NCBI GenBank assembly: GCA_016342595.1
Contig: JAEINY010000030.1
Coordinates: forward strand, 1-39,547
From: Marinilabiliaceae bacterium
Lineage (GTDB): Bacteria > Bacteroidota > Bacteroidia > Bacteroidales > Marinilabiliaceae
Length of the DNA stretch: 39,547 nucleotides
Direction: 5' to 3'
Made by a program: the position numbers and the translations under genes. Shown here piece after piece: positions 1 to 8,248 of the stretch (position 1 is its first letter; each line of letters starts with the position of its first letter). Under the pieces are notes generated by a model. That model did not search any database and had not been told where the DNA came from. It saw nothing but the letters and a program-made list of their open reading frames with translations.

Positions 1-10
1 CTAGTGTCTT

Positions 11-1579
11 TTAAAAAGGAAAATCCTCTTCAACAGGTTTTCCAATACTTTCTTCCTCTTTAGGTTTTTGAGCTGCCTGATGAATGGCGTTACCATTTAC
101 ATATATAGCCTTATAGGGTGCATTCACCGGACAAGGATGTTCACATGCACCACAGCCAATACAAATATCCTGGTTCACCTCCGGAATTAATAAGTCTCCT
201 TCATAAGGTACCATGTTCACTGCTTTAGTCGGACAATGCTCCGAGCAGGCACCACAATCTGTTCCATCCGTATAAACTACACAGTTTTCTCTTACAAAAA
301 TTGCTTTCCCTAACTGCGTAATTTGTTTTTCTTCAATAGATATTGGTAAGAGTGCACCGGTTGGACAGATGGCTGTGCATCCCCGGCAATCAAAATTACA
401 ATAACCGGTACCATAATCCATATGGGGCTGCATAAATCCTTTTAATCCATATTCTGAAACAGCTGGCTGCAGTACCTGGGTTGGACAAGCTGTCACACAC
501 AATCCACAACCCGTACATATCTCATTGAAGCGTTTAATGCTGATGGCGCCAGGAGGCGCAACCGAAAAATCTTTCTTGTTAAGAATAAGATCTTCAGTTG
601 TCGTGTTTTTTTTCTTGATGTCAGCTAACACAGCTTGGCTGGTTATAAGGGCAATGCCTGTTGCCAATACGTTTCTTCTGGAGTGATCTGTTGTAGTGGA
701 TGCCTTATTCGTTGCTGAATTTTTATTTGTTTTTCCCAGAGATAAAGCAGATTCAGGACAGATCGCTAAACAATTAAAGCAATCCACACAACGCGAGTGA
801 TCAACAGTCATCTGCTTCACATCAATACATTCACTTTTGCAAACACCAATACAGTGGCCACATTTTGTACATTTATTACTCTCAAAATGGATCTTTAGCC
901 ATGATATTTTTGAAAGCAATCCCAGGAGTGTTCCAATCGGACAGATCGTGTTACAAAATAACCGACCGCGTTTATAGGATAAATAGGCAATGATCAGGAA
1001 GAATGACGTCACTAACATAAATACAAACCACGGTGCCATGATTAGTTTTACAGGGTGGAGTGTATATATTTCCCATTGCTGTAATACCATAGCCAGTGCA
1101 TTATTTCCCAACATTAGAATCGGTCGTATTAAATAAGTAAAGAATCGACCGGCATTACTGTAAGGATCCAATAGTGTTACAACTACCGAAAAGGAGGTGA
1201 GTAAGGAGATGATGGTTAATGCTAATAGTACATAGCGTAAAAGAGTTTGCGGTTTCTTTTTCTTATAGAAGAATTTCTTCTTTGAACGCTGCTTCGCAAT
1301 AAAGGCAAATACATCTTGCATAATTCCTAAAGGACAAATGGTGCTGCAATAAATACGTCCCATTAGAAGGGTAATGATCAATATAATGATAAAACCACTT
1401 GAAGCTAAAGCAGTGACTTCTATAAAATCTAATAATGAAGGTGTAAACTGTAACCAGGTCACAGTATTTATTACAGAATTGGGCAATACTTCATAAATAT
1501 CGAGAAATATGGAAAACGTGGCAATAACGAACAAGAGCGATAAAATCACTCTTGTTCGTTTTAATAGTTTGTAATTCAT
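11..1579 (-). CDS. Membrane polyferredoxin, NapH-NapG-like fusion (4Fe-4S binding protein)
   Basis: A 522-residue iron-sulfur electron-transfer protein of the inner membrane. The first ~285 residues resemble NapH/NosR-type membrane ferredoxins: hydrophobic segments, two CxxxCPxG motifs (CSTICPLG, CNTICPIG), then two 4Fe-4S motifs (CTKCGHCIGVCK and CVDCFNCLAICP). Around R301-R302 there is a twin-arginine-like segment (SRRNVLATG followed by a hydrophobic stretch). The rest resembles NapG: APPGAI shortly before CTGCGLCVTACP, then CRGCTAICP, CGACSEHCP and CIGCGACEHPCP. NapG and NapH are normally separate quinol-oxidising partners of periplasmic nitrate reductase, but no napA is visible here, so the electron acceptor is unknown. 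It starts 2 bases after the DUF362 stop, so the two form an operon. A generic annotation would be 4Fe-4S binding protein. The fold assignment is firm, the role is not. Confidence 0.85.
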   Translation of the reverse strand: MNYKLLKRTRVILSLLFVIATFSIFLDIYEVLPNSVINTVTWLQFTPSLLDFIEVTALASSGFIIILIITLLMGRIYCSTICPLGIMQDVFAFIAKQRSKKKFFYKKKKPQTLLRYVLLALTIISLLTSFSVVVTLLDPYSNAGRFFTYLIRPILMLGNNALAMVLQQWEIYTLHPVKLIMAPWFVFMLVTSFFLIIAYLSYKRGRLFCNTICPIGTLLGLLSKISWLKIHFESNKCTKCGHCIGVCKSECIDVKQMTVDHSRCVDCFNCLAICPESALSLGKTNKNSATNKASTTTDHSRRNVLATGIALITSQAVLADIKKKNTTTEDLILNKKDFSVAPPGAISIKRFNEICTGCGLCVTACPTQVLQPAVSEYGLKGFMQPHMDYGTGYCNFDCRGCTAICPTGALLPISIEEKQITQLGKAIFVRENCVVYTDGTDCGACSEHCPTKAVNMVPYEGDLLIPEVNQDICIGCGACEHPCPVNAPYKAIYVNGNAIHQAAQKPKEEESIGKPVEEDFPF

Positions 1580-1581
1580 TG

Positions 1582-2499
1582 TTATGTGATCTTTTGTTTG
1601 CTGATGGTCAGTTCTTCCAGGTTCATATTACCCAGTTTCATATCATGTGCAATGCGAATATGACCAATATCTGAAGGTTGTAATCCGAACATTTTGGTAG
1701 CTGCTGCATCGGCTGCCACAATATCCGATGATGCGATTAATGCTTTCAGGTTAACAACATCGGCCACAGAAACACCACGTGGTCCGTTTTTCGTCATCAT
1801 ATTATAACCATCAATAATATTTAGATCTGGCTTTTTAAATAGTAGAAAATCAGCGATGCATTGATTCAAATCATTGGAGTGATAAAATTTACGATCCCAA
1901 ACCACTCCCATGAGGTTTTTCATCGCCAGTGAAATGCGTGTGCTGCTGTGGTGTTTCAATACGGGCACATTGATGAAAACATCCGATTCAAGAACTAACT
2001 TATGTACCTTGGTTTTTTTCAAGCTTACAGCATCAGGGATGGTAACTTCCTTGTAAAAGGATTCTGTATTTCCGGGAACCATCTTTCCACCAGCTTTCTT
2101 CACCATTTCTTCGATACCACTATTCTTGTAACAACGGTCCCATTTATTACAGGTGTTATCAAAGACATAGACTTCGCTGGCACCGGCTTCTTTACATTGT
2201 TCTATTATCCGACGTACAATAATCGGATTCGTATTAGCCGCTCTTTCCGGTGGTGCATCCCAACCGATATTGGGTTTCACCAATACCTTTTGGCCACTCT
2301 TTACATATTTTGAGATGCCACCCATGGCTTCAATCGCTCTGTCAAACATCGCATCGGGTTCACCTCCTCTTACAGCAGCTAAATCATAGTCGTTTGCCGC
2401 CGGGCGACCGTACACATCATCAAGCCCGCCAAAAAGGGGAAAAGCCCCGCTTAATAATCCAACTCCAACACCTTTTCTGATAAAGTCTCTGCGTTTCAT
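1582..2499 (-). CDS. DUF362 domain-containing protein with Tat-like signal
   Basis: A 305-residue protein beginning MKRRDFIRKGVGVGLL, which matches a twin-arginine (SRRxFLK-like) leader, so export in folded form is likely. The body matches DUF362, including the stretch KVLVKPNIGWDAPP and the later VYVFDNTCN and VPVLKHHSSTRISLAMKNLMG. DUF362 proteins have no settled biochemical function and are often found with ferredoxins. Here the gene lies directly upstream of, and is nearly fused to, a polyferredoxin gene (2-base gap), which suggests a redox role in the cell envelope. I see no CxxC clusters of its own. No strong -7 box is visible directly upstream. Confidence 0.85.
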   Translation of the reverse strand: MKRRDFIRKGVGVGLLSGAFPLFGGLDDVYGRPAANDYDLAAVRGGEPDAMFDRAIEAMGGISKYVKSGQKVLVKPNIGWDAPPERAANTNPIIVRRIIEQCKEAGASEVYVFDNTCNKWDRCYKNSGIEEMVKKAGGKMVPGNTESFYKEVTIPDAVSLKKTKVHKLVLESDVFINVPVLKHHSSTRISLAMKNLMGVVWDRKFYHSNDLNQCIADFLLFKKPDLNIIDGYNMMTKNGPRGVSVADVVNLKALIASSDIVAADAAATKMFGLQPSDIGHIRIAHDMKLGNMNLEELTISKQKIT

Positions 2500-2582
2500 A
2501 GTCCGATATTTTAGAACTAGAAAATTACTAAAAAGTGGGCGAATTCTTGCTGAGAGTCAATTATTTGAATTAGATATAAATA

Positions 2583-2611
2583 AGAAGGGACGAAATTAGC
2601 TTACGTCCCTT
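2583..2611 (-). terminator. Rho-independent-type terminator of the YwqK-like gene
   Basis: An 8-bp perfect stem (AAGGGACG at 2585-2592 pairing with CGTCCCTT at 2604-2611) with an 11-nt loop lies 23 bases past the stop codon at 2635. In the minus-strand transcript the stem is followed by a moderately U-rich stretch (CTTATTTATATC). Confidence 0.6.
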
Positions 2612-2634
2612 TATGATTTAGTAAAAGTTGAGAT

Positions 2635-3093
2635 TTAGTAATCTCTTTTGCTGACCAAATCACCCGCCTCGTTATAGATTGACCAGGTTCCGGTTTTCTG
2701 TCCATCGGTATAAAACATTTCATAACGAAGTGTGCCTTTTTCATCCCAAATCAGCCATTTCCCATCTTTCTGACCGTTCGTGTAATTGGCTTCTCCCACT
2801 TTAGTGCCGTTTTCGTGCCAGGTGATCCACGTTCCGTCCATGGCATTTTGTGTGAAAGCACGCTCTTCTTGCTTTTGTTGGTTATTGAAATAGAGCGTTG
2901 TGATGCCGTTCATTTCGCCATCAACTACTTTCATTTCAATGCGCTTGTTGCCGGAGGGGAAATATTCAATGTAGGTTCCGGTATATAACTGATCCTTTTG
3001 ATCGTAGTATTTACCATCTTCCTTTTGTACAAGTTGTGCCTGTGCCATTAAGGCAAAGCCAACTAACGCTGCAACTAATACTAACTTTTTCAT
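2635..3093 (-). CDS. Secreted YwqK/MORN-repeat protein
   Basis: A 152-residue protein with a clear signal peptide (MKKLVLVAALVGFALMAQAQ). Behind it is a series of about five ~23-residue YwqK-type repeats, each with a G-x-W/Y pattern such as DGTWITWHENGTKVGEANY, DGKWLIWDEKGTLRYEMFY and TGTWSIYNEAGDLVSKRDY. These repeats form short beta hairpins resembling MORN motifs. Database names call such proteins toxin-antitoxin YwqK antitoxins. I would not rely on that: this one is exported, has no partner gene next to it and is flanked by its own terminator. An envelope structural or binding role is more likely, but unproven. Confidence 0.8.
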   Translation of the reverse strand: MKKLVLVAALVGFALMAQAQLVQKEDGKYYDQKDQLYTGTYIEYFPSGNKRIEMKVVDGEMNGITTLYFNNQQKQEERAFTQNAMDGTWITWHENGTKVGEANYTNGQKDGKWLIWDEKGTLRYEMFYTDGQKTGTWSIYNEAGDLVSKRDY

Positions 3094-3261
3094 AGGCCTT
3101 TGTTTTAATGATTCTGCAAAAGCCTCCCAAACAATCCTGTGAAGTAATGCTCAAAAATCCTGTGTGAACTTTGATACTATAAAATTAACACAAAAGAGAT
3201 CATGAAGAAATATTTGAAAGGCTTTTAGCTAATTGAATGCAGTGGTGTGAAATTACTGGCA

Positions 3262-3290
3262 TTAAAAAACCGCCCATGTACAGAGCGGTT
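3262..3290 (-). terminator. Rho-independent terminator
   Basis: The 6-bp stem AACCGC / GCGGTT (3268-3273 with 3285-3290) is followed on the minus strand by a T run (3269-3264). It sits 27 bases past the stop of the 3317-3682 gene. Confidence 0.7.
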
Positions 3291-3316
3291 CGTTTCATGC
3301 TTTGAATAATCCGGTA

Positions 3317-3682
3317 TTATTCATTCGCTGTTTTAAGTTCCAGGTTAAGGGTATGCATTTCATTGCGACCCACCTTTATGGATCGTGATTCTTTCTGCTT
3401 ATAGGAGATGTACTTTGTGCAAACTTTATAGTCACCAGGTTGAAGGCTTTCAAAAGAGAATTTGCCGTCAAAATCAGTGTACGTTTTAAGCTGTGTGCCT
3501 TCGATGTTGATTTCTACTCCGGCCAATGCCTCGCCAGTGGAGTTATCAATCACTAAACCTGTGATGCTGTTGTTTAGCATGGCTGCTTGGGTGGTTGCCG
3601 CTTCCGATGATTTTTTCTCCGATTTGAAGCTGTTCAAACCTACCAATACAACGAGTGCAATAAATAATACTTGAGCTTTCAT
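3317..3682 (-). CDS. Small exported carboxypeptidase-regulatory-like domain protein
   Basis: A 121-residue protein with a cleavable N-terminal signal (MKAQVLFIALVVLVGLNSF) followed by one beta-sandwich domain. The features ITGLVIDNSTGEALAGVEINI, TYTDFDGKFSFESLQPGDYKV and the closing SIKVGRNEMHTLNLEL are typical of the CarboxypepD_reg-like family, which occurs at the N-terminus of TonB receptors in Bacteroidota. Here the domain stands alone, with no receptor or peptidase attached. It has its own -7 box and terminator, so it is probably monocistronic. Binding partner unknown. Confidence 0.8.
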   Translation of the reverse strand: MKAQVLFIALVVLVGLNSFKSEKKSSEAATTQAAMLNNSITGLVIDNSTGEALAGVEINIEGTQLKTYTDFDGKFSFESLQPGDYKVCTKYISYKQKESRSIKVGRNEMHTLNLELKTANE

Positions 3683-3716
3683 ATTTTATCTTTTTAGTTT
3701 TCTAATTCTGATATTG

Positions 3717-3724
3717 CAAATGTA
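3717..3724 (-). promoter_or_regulatory. Bacteroidota -7 box (TACATTTG) for the 3317-3682 gene
   Basis: The minus strand reads TACATTTG, an exact TAnnTTTG match, 35-42 bases upstream of the start codon. No TTTG is seen at the usual -33 spacing, so only the -7 element is supported. Confidence 0.45.
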
Positions 3725-3829
3725 GAGGAGGAATGTTACCTGATCGTTAAGGTCAATTTATGAGTGAGTTAACAGATTGTTAAGTGAATGAGTGTTGAAG
3801 TTGTCCAGGAAGTTGACTAACTTATTATA

Positions 3830-4543
3830 ATGAATCAGGCATTAAAAGAAATAGGTCAATGTGCTTCCGCTTTGTTTGAACTCTTTTTTCCGCGTATCTG
3901 CGAAGCTTGTGGAGATCCTCTGTATGAGAATGAAAAAGCTATCTGTAAAGCTTGTTTGCGTAAATTACCCCGAACGGGTTTTGAGCGTAATCCCTATGAT
4001 AATAGCTTAGGGCAATTGCTGTGGGGGCGGTCTCGTGTTGAAACGGCGTGTGCCATGTTTTATTATCGAAAAGGAGAAACGGTGCAGAGCTTGCTGCATG
4101 CTCTGAAATATAAAGGGTATACCGAGATCGGCCTGGAGTTGGGCAGAAAACTTGGGGCCTTGATGAAGTCTAATGGATATCCTCCATTTGATGTAATTGT
4201 TCCCGTTCCCTTGCATCCTAAGAAATATAGAATACGCGGGTATAATCAAAGCGAAGTAATCGCCAAAGGAATGAGTGAACGTCTCAATATTCCTGTGGAT
4301 TGTACCAATCTTCACCGCACCAAGCACACCACCTCACAAACCAGTAAAGGGCGGTTTGAACGCTGGGAAAATGTGGATGGATTATTTGGTTTGCATGATC
4401 CCGATAAATATTTGGGATGCCATCTGTTATTGATAGATGATGTGACCACAACAGGCGCTACCTTAGAGGCCTGTATTCAACCTCTGAATAAAGTCCCGTA
4501 TTCGAAAGTGAGCATTGCCACCATAGGCTGTACCTATCTATAG
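3830..4543 (+). CDS. comF: ComF family phosphoribosyltransferase-like protein
   Basis: A 237-residue protein with the ComF architecture. An N-terminal zinc finger is formed by CEAC (C24, C27) and CKAC (C39, C42). The C-terminal phosphoribosyltransferase-type domain has the PRPP-binding loop LLLIDDVTTTGATLEAC and the family motif RIRGYNQSEVIAKGM. ComF proteins act in DNA uptake and competence in firmicutes and proteobacteria, probably at single-stranded DNA in the cytoplasm. In Bacteroidota they are widespread and the role is less clear. The gene stands alone on the plus strand. Its stop shares the palindrome CTATAG with the stop of the convergent gene at 4538-5188, giving a 6-base overlap. 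Confidence 0.93.
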   Translation: MNQALKEIGQCASALFELFFPRICEACGDPLYENEKAICKACLRKLPRTGFERNPYDNSLGQLLWGRSRVETACAMFYYRKGETVQSLLHALKYKGYTEIGLELGRKLGALMKSNGYPPFDVIVPVPLHPKKYRIRGYNQSEVIAKGMSERLNIPVDCTNLHRTKHTTSQTSKGRFERWENVDGLFGLHDPDKYLGCHLLLIDDVTTTGATLEACIQPLNKVPYSKVSIATIGCTYL

Positions 4544-5188
4544 TACCTGGTTAAGGGCGAAATATACCGATACAATGACGTTGTTATTGTATTGACCGGT
4601 CTTCCGGCTGAGCCAATGTTTTTTGGGTTCGTAAATCGGTATTTCACCGTCGTAAGGGATGCGAATACGGTTGATGGAATAGGACCAGCGGGCATTGACC
4701 CAGAGGCGTTTATTAATATGATAGTTGATGCCAAACAGCGTTGCGTATTCCATATCCTTAAAAGCAACCACATCATCACTTTCCAAAGGGGATTCTTCCC
4801 ATAATTCCTCACTGGCCAGTAATGATCCGATAGATATCCCCGCTTCACCGGAGAATGATTTATAATGAAACTTGGCTAGTAATGGAATTTGAATGTATTG
4901 GAGGTTAATCTCGTAGTCTACGATATCATTCTTGTCGTAATCGGGTTTCTTGCGACTGCCCTTTTGAACATAGGCGATTTCCATTTGAATGTCCCAGTTT
5001 TCAGAGATTGGCCGGTAAACAAAACCGCCGATGTTAATGCCTGGTTTGTGGTATCCGGCATGAAAATCACCATCGACCTGAGAAAAGGACATCCCTGCCA
5101 GGGGGCCTGCTACAAAGTCCTGAGCATTTGTAGAATGAGTAATTGCTGTGAATAAAAGGGCAACAAAAAAGATATATTTGGTACGCAT
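4538..5188 (-). CDS. PorT-family outer membrane beta-barrel protein
   Basis: A 216-residue protein with signal peptide MRTKYIFFVALLFTAITHSTNAQ followed by alternating amphipathic strands (GPLAGMSFSQVDGD, KPGINIGGFVYRPISENWDIQMEIAYVQKGS, LQYIQIPLLAKFHY, NNNVIVSVYFAL). This is the pattern of the 8-stranded OMP_b-brl_2/PorT-like barrels common in Bacteroidota. It is placed in the outer membrane; the substrate or function is unknown. It starts 6 bases after the sir2 stop and is probably co-transcribed with it, an odd pairing with no obvious functional link. Confidence 0.8.
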   Translation of the reverse strand: MRTKYIFFVALLFTAITHSTNAQDFVAGPLAGMSFSQVDGDFHAGYHKPGINIGGFVYRPISENWDIQMEIAYVQKGSRKKPDYDKNDIVDYEINLQYIQIPLLAKFHYKSFSGEAGISIGSLLASEELWEESPLESDDVVAFKDMEYATLFGINYHINKRLWVNARWSYSINRIRIPYDGEIPIYEPKKHWLSRKTGQYNNNVIVSVYFALNQVL

Positions 5189-5194
5189 GATGTA

Positions 5195-5881
5195 TTAGTG
5201 ATTAAGGAGTAATTCGGTTAATTTTTGAACGCCGGTACTGGCTACTTCTTTTATATGGGTAATTTGTTCCGAAGGCGTGAAGGCAGGCTCACCGGGATCA
5301 ATCAGGTAAATGGGCACGTGAGCAGGGGCGTCATTTAATAAACCAGCGGCCGGATAAACATTAAGAGATGTCCCGATCACCACAAATATATCGGCTGAAG
5401 AGGCCAAAGGAATGGCTGTTTCCATGGCAGGAACAGCTTCACCAAACCAGACAATATGCGGTCTGAGTTGAGCACCCTTTTCACAGGTATCACCCAGTTT
5501 TAATTCCCATTGATCCATCTCGTAAACCAATGATGCGTCCAGTGTGCTACGTACTTTTTTCAACTCCCCATGCAGATGCAGGATATTTGAGCTACCTGCC
5601 CGCTCGTGCAAATCATCTACATTTTGGGTAATGATCTGCACATTGAACTGTTTTTCCAACTCTGCCAAACCATAATGACCGGCGTTGGGTGCTGATTCAA
5701 AAAGTTGTTTGCGCCGTTGGTTGTAAAAATCAAGAACCACTTGCGGATGTTGGCGCCATCCTTGGGGACTGGCCACTTCTGTGACATCGTATTGTTCCCA
5801 GATGCCACCCATTTCCCGAAAGGTTTTAAGACCACTTTCAGCACTCATGCCGGCACCTGTTAATATAACAATTTTCTTCAT
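5195..5881 (-). CDS. Sir2-family NAD-dependent protein deacylase (class III, CobB/SIRT5-like)
   Basis: A 228-residue sirtuin that removes acyl groups from lysines using NAD. Visible motifs: GAGMSAESGLKTFR (NAD binding), TQNVDDLHERAG, the catalytic His104 in LHLHGEL, RPHIVWFGEAVP, and GTSLNVYPAAGL. Tyr53 and Arg56 in FYNQRR match the Tyr/Arg pair that lets SIRT5/CobB-type enzymes accept succinyl- and malonyl-lysine. Oddity: the structural zinc site is missing. Between H104 and RPHIV there is only one cysteine (C133) instead of the usual CxxC...CxxC. Divergent from dnaG; the downstream partner is a beta-barrel gene 6 bases away. Confidence 0.92.
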   Translation of the reverse strand: MKKIVILTGAGMSAESGLKTFREMGGIWEQYDVTEVASPQGWRQHPQVVLDFYNQRRKQLFESAPNAGHYGLAELEKQFNVQIITQNVDDLHERAGSSNILHLHGELKKVRSTLDASLVYEMDQWELKLGDTCEKGAQLRPHIVWFGEAVPAMETAIPLASSADIFVVIGTSLNVYPAAGLLNDAPAHVPIYLIDPGEPAFTPSEQITHIKEVASTGVQKLTELLLNH

Positions 5882-6222
5882 CGATCAAGTTTGTCTACTT
5901 TTAACCAATATCTTACTGCTGATATTCTTGTGTTATTTGGCAGGATATTGTATTTGGGTTCATTGGAATAACGAATAATGATTTAAGAATTCGATGTTCT
6001 TCGATTCGTTAATCGAAATCTTTTATTCATTTGTTTGGTTCTCACTTCTGGCTTGTCTCGGTTAGCTATAAATAGTTAACACATAAAAATGCGTTTTATT
6101 GTCAATGCATTCTCATGATTAACAAAAATAGGAGTTTCTACTTAAGAATAAAGCATAGGCTGTGCTACCTTTTATTTTTTATCTTTGTAGGTCTTACAAA
6201 ACAAATGTAATTTATTCACTGG
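5882..6222. other. 341-bp divergent intergenic region between sir2 and dnaG
   Basis: No coding signal seen. It holds a 7-bp hairpin (TTCGATT / AATCGAA, 6000-6006 with 6011-6017) and AT-rich sequence that should carry the divergent promoters of sir2 and dnaG. Only the dnaG -7 box (6180-6187) is recognisable. Confidence 0.5.
6180..6187 (+). promoter_or_regulatory. Bacteroidota -7 box (TATCTTTG) for dnaG
   Basis: An exact TAnnTTTG match 35 bases before the dnaG ATG. No clear TTTG at -33. Confidence 0.45.
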
Positions 6223-8187
6223 ATGATTGATCACGGGACGATAGAACGGGTGATGGAAACTTCGAACAGTCAGATTGTTGACGTGGTTTCGGAGTTTGTG
6301 AGCCTGAAGCGAAGGGGAATCAATTACATTGGTAACTGTCCGTTTCACAATGAGAAAACACCCTCTTTTATTGTTTCTCCTCATAAGGGAATCTATAAAT
6401 GTTTTGGTTGCGGTAAGGGAGGAAATGCGGTTAACTTTTTGATGGATCATGATCAGGTATCCTTTGTGGATGCCATCAAATACCTGGGTAAAAAGTTTAA
6501 TATTCACATTGAGGAAGAAGAAGTTTCTCCTGAGCAGCTCAAAAAGAAGAATGAGCGGGAAAGTATGCTGGTGCTCAGTGAGTATGCCAATAAGTTTTTC
6601 ATCAAGAAACTACATGAAACGGATGAAGGAAAATCGGTTGGTCTGAGCTATTTTCGCAGTAGAGGTTTTCGCGATGACATCATCTCTAAATTTGAGTTGG
6701 GTTACTCCCCGGAACGAAGAGATGCCTTAACGGTCGATTCGCAAAAACAAGGATATAAACTTGAATACCTGGAGAAAACCGGTCTCTCTATTGTGCGGGA
6801 TGATTATAAAGCCGATCGCTTTCGCGGACGGGTGATGTTTCCCATTCATAGTCTGGCCGGAAAAGTCATTGCCTTTGGAGGACGTATTTTAAAGTCGGAT
6901 GCCAAGACGGCCAAATACATGAATTCGCCGGAGTCGCAGATTTATCACAAGAGCCGCGTGCTTTACGGTATTTTTCAGGCCAAGCAGGAGATCTCACGGC
7001 AAGACCGGTGTTATCTGGTGGAAGGGTACACCGATGTGCTGTCTTTTCATCAATCGAGTATTCACAATGTGGTGGCCTCCTCGGGAACGGCATTAACAGT
7101 GGATCAGATCCGCTTGATTGCCCGCTTTACCAAAAATGTGACCATTATATATGATGGGGATCCCGCCGGTATTAAAGCGTCGTTGCGAGGGATTGACCTG
7201 GTGTTGGCCGAAGGCATGAATGTGAAAGTGCTGTTGTTGCCCGAAGGCGAAGATCCGGATAGTTTTGCCAAGGCACGGACCGGCGATGAACTGGTGCAAT
7301 ATATTGATACCCATCAAACTGACTTTATAAAGTTCAAGACCTCCTTGTTGTTGGAAGATGCCAAGAACGACCCCATTAAGCGGGCCCAGTTAATCCAGGA
7401 TATTGTGCGTACCATTTCTACCATTCCCGACTCCATCATACGCTCAGTATATGTGAAGGAATGTAGCAATTTGCTGAAAGTGGAAGAGCAAGTATTGAAT
7501 GGGGAGATCGGGAAATTACAACAGAAAAAACAGGCCGGTAGCTTTAATCGCAGTCGCCCTACACCAGTTGATTTGCAACATGCTGCCGATTTACAACAAG
7601 CCGCTGAGTATGCCGCTGCTCAGGTGGTTCAAAATCCCTTTGAACTGGAAGAGCGGGAAGTATTGCGCTGCCTGGTCAAACATGGTGAGGTGATGCTCAA
7701 GGATCCAACGTCTAAAGAAGAAAGCGATTCGGGTATCACCGTTGGCCAATACATCATCAATGAATTGAAGCAGGATGATTTGTTGAGTGTCAATCCGGTT
7801 TATAACAAAATGATGGAACGCTATGATGAGGTGGCTGCCAACGAAGGCTTAGTAGCCCTCAAATTTTTTGTGAACAACCAGGATGTGGAGCTCAGCCAAT
7901 TGGCCTCTGATTTGGTGGGACGGGAACATGTGTTAAGTAAGATCCATGCAAAATTTGGAGTGGTCACCTACGAGGAAGAGGTATTGCATGAATTGGTGCC
8001 CAAGGTGGTGGCCGAGTTAAAGTGGAAGAAAGTAAAAGTGCTGCTGGAGGAAAAACGCCAGGCTTTCCGCAAATTGGAAGAGGCGGGGCAGATGGATGGT
8101 TTGATGGAACTGATGCAGGAACTGACTACCTGGCAGCAAGTGTTGGCACACATTAGCCGTGAATTAGGTGGACGAACCATTGTGTAA
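6223..8187 (+). CDS. dnaG: DNA primase DnaG
   Basis: A 654-residue replicative primase that makes RNA primers at the fork together with the DnaB helicase. Domains in order: a CHC2 zinc-binding domain (CPFH and CFGC, i.e. C39, H42, C60, C63), the catalytic core, and a TOPRIM fold with E267 (VEGYTDV) and D311/D313 (YDGDP) as metal ligands. The ~200-residue C-terminal region is the helicase-interacting part and is less conserved. The length is normal for the family. The gene is not in the classical rpsU-dnaG-rpoD arrangement: upstream is divergent sir2, downstream a flavoprotein gene after ~60 bases. Confidence 0.97.
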   Translation: MIDHGTIERVMETSNSQIVDVVSEFVSLKRRGINYIGNCPFHNEKTPSFIVSPHKGIYKCFGCGKGGNAVNFLMDHDQVSFVDAIKYLGKKFNIHIEEEEVSPEQLKKKNERESMLVLSEYANKFFIKKLHETDEGKSVGLSYFRSRGFRDDIISKFELGYSPERRDALTVDSQKQGYKLEYLEKTGLSIVRDDYKADRFRGRVMFPIHSLAGKVIAFGGRILKSDAKTAKYMNSPESQIYHKSRVLYGIFQAKQEISRQDRCYLVEGYTDVLSFHQSSIHNVVASSGTALTVDQIRLIARFTKNVTIIYDGDPAGIKASLRGIDLVLAEGMNVKVLLLPEGEDPDSFAKARTGDELVQYIDTHQTDFIKFKTSLLLEDAKNDPIKRAQLIQDIVRTISTIPDSIIRSVYVKECSNLLKVEEQVLNGEIGKLQQKKQAGSFNRSRPTPVDLQHAADLQQAAEYAAAQVVQNPFELEEREVLRCLVKHGEVMLKDPTSKEESDSGITVGQYIINELKQDDLLSVNPVYNKMMERYDEVAANEGLVALKFFVNNQDVELSQLASDLVGREHVLSKIHAKFGVVTYEEEVLHELVPKVVAELKWKKVKVLLEEKRQAFRKLEEAGQMDGLMELMQELTTWQQVLAHISRELGGRTIV

Positions 8188-8248
8188 ATCGTTAGCGCAG
8201 CTTGAAATAGGATAGAAATACAATCGAAAATATAATTCATACATCGCA

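Noticed and set aside
2635-3093. YwqK protein as a toxin-antitoxin antitoxin
   Set aside because: It is secreted, monocistronic and has no toxin-like neighbour; the name comes from the repeat family only.
6000-6017. Hairpin upstream of dnaG as a terminator or riboswitch
   Set aside because: No gene upstream on the plus strand to terminate, and no conserved aptamer motif; probably incidental.
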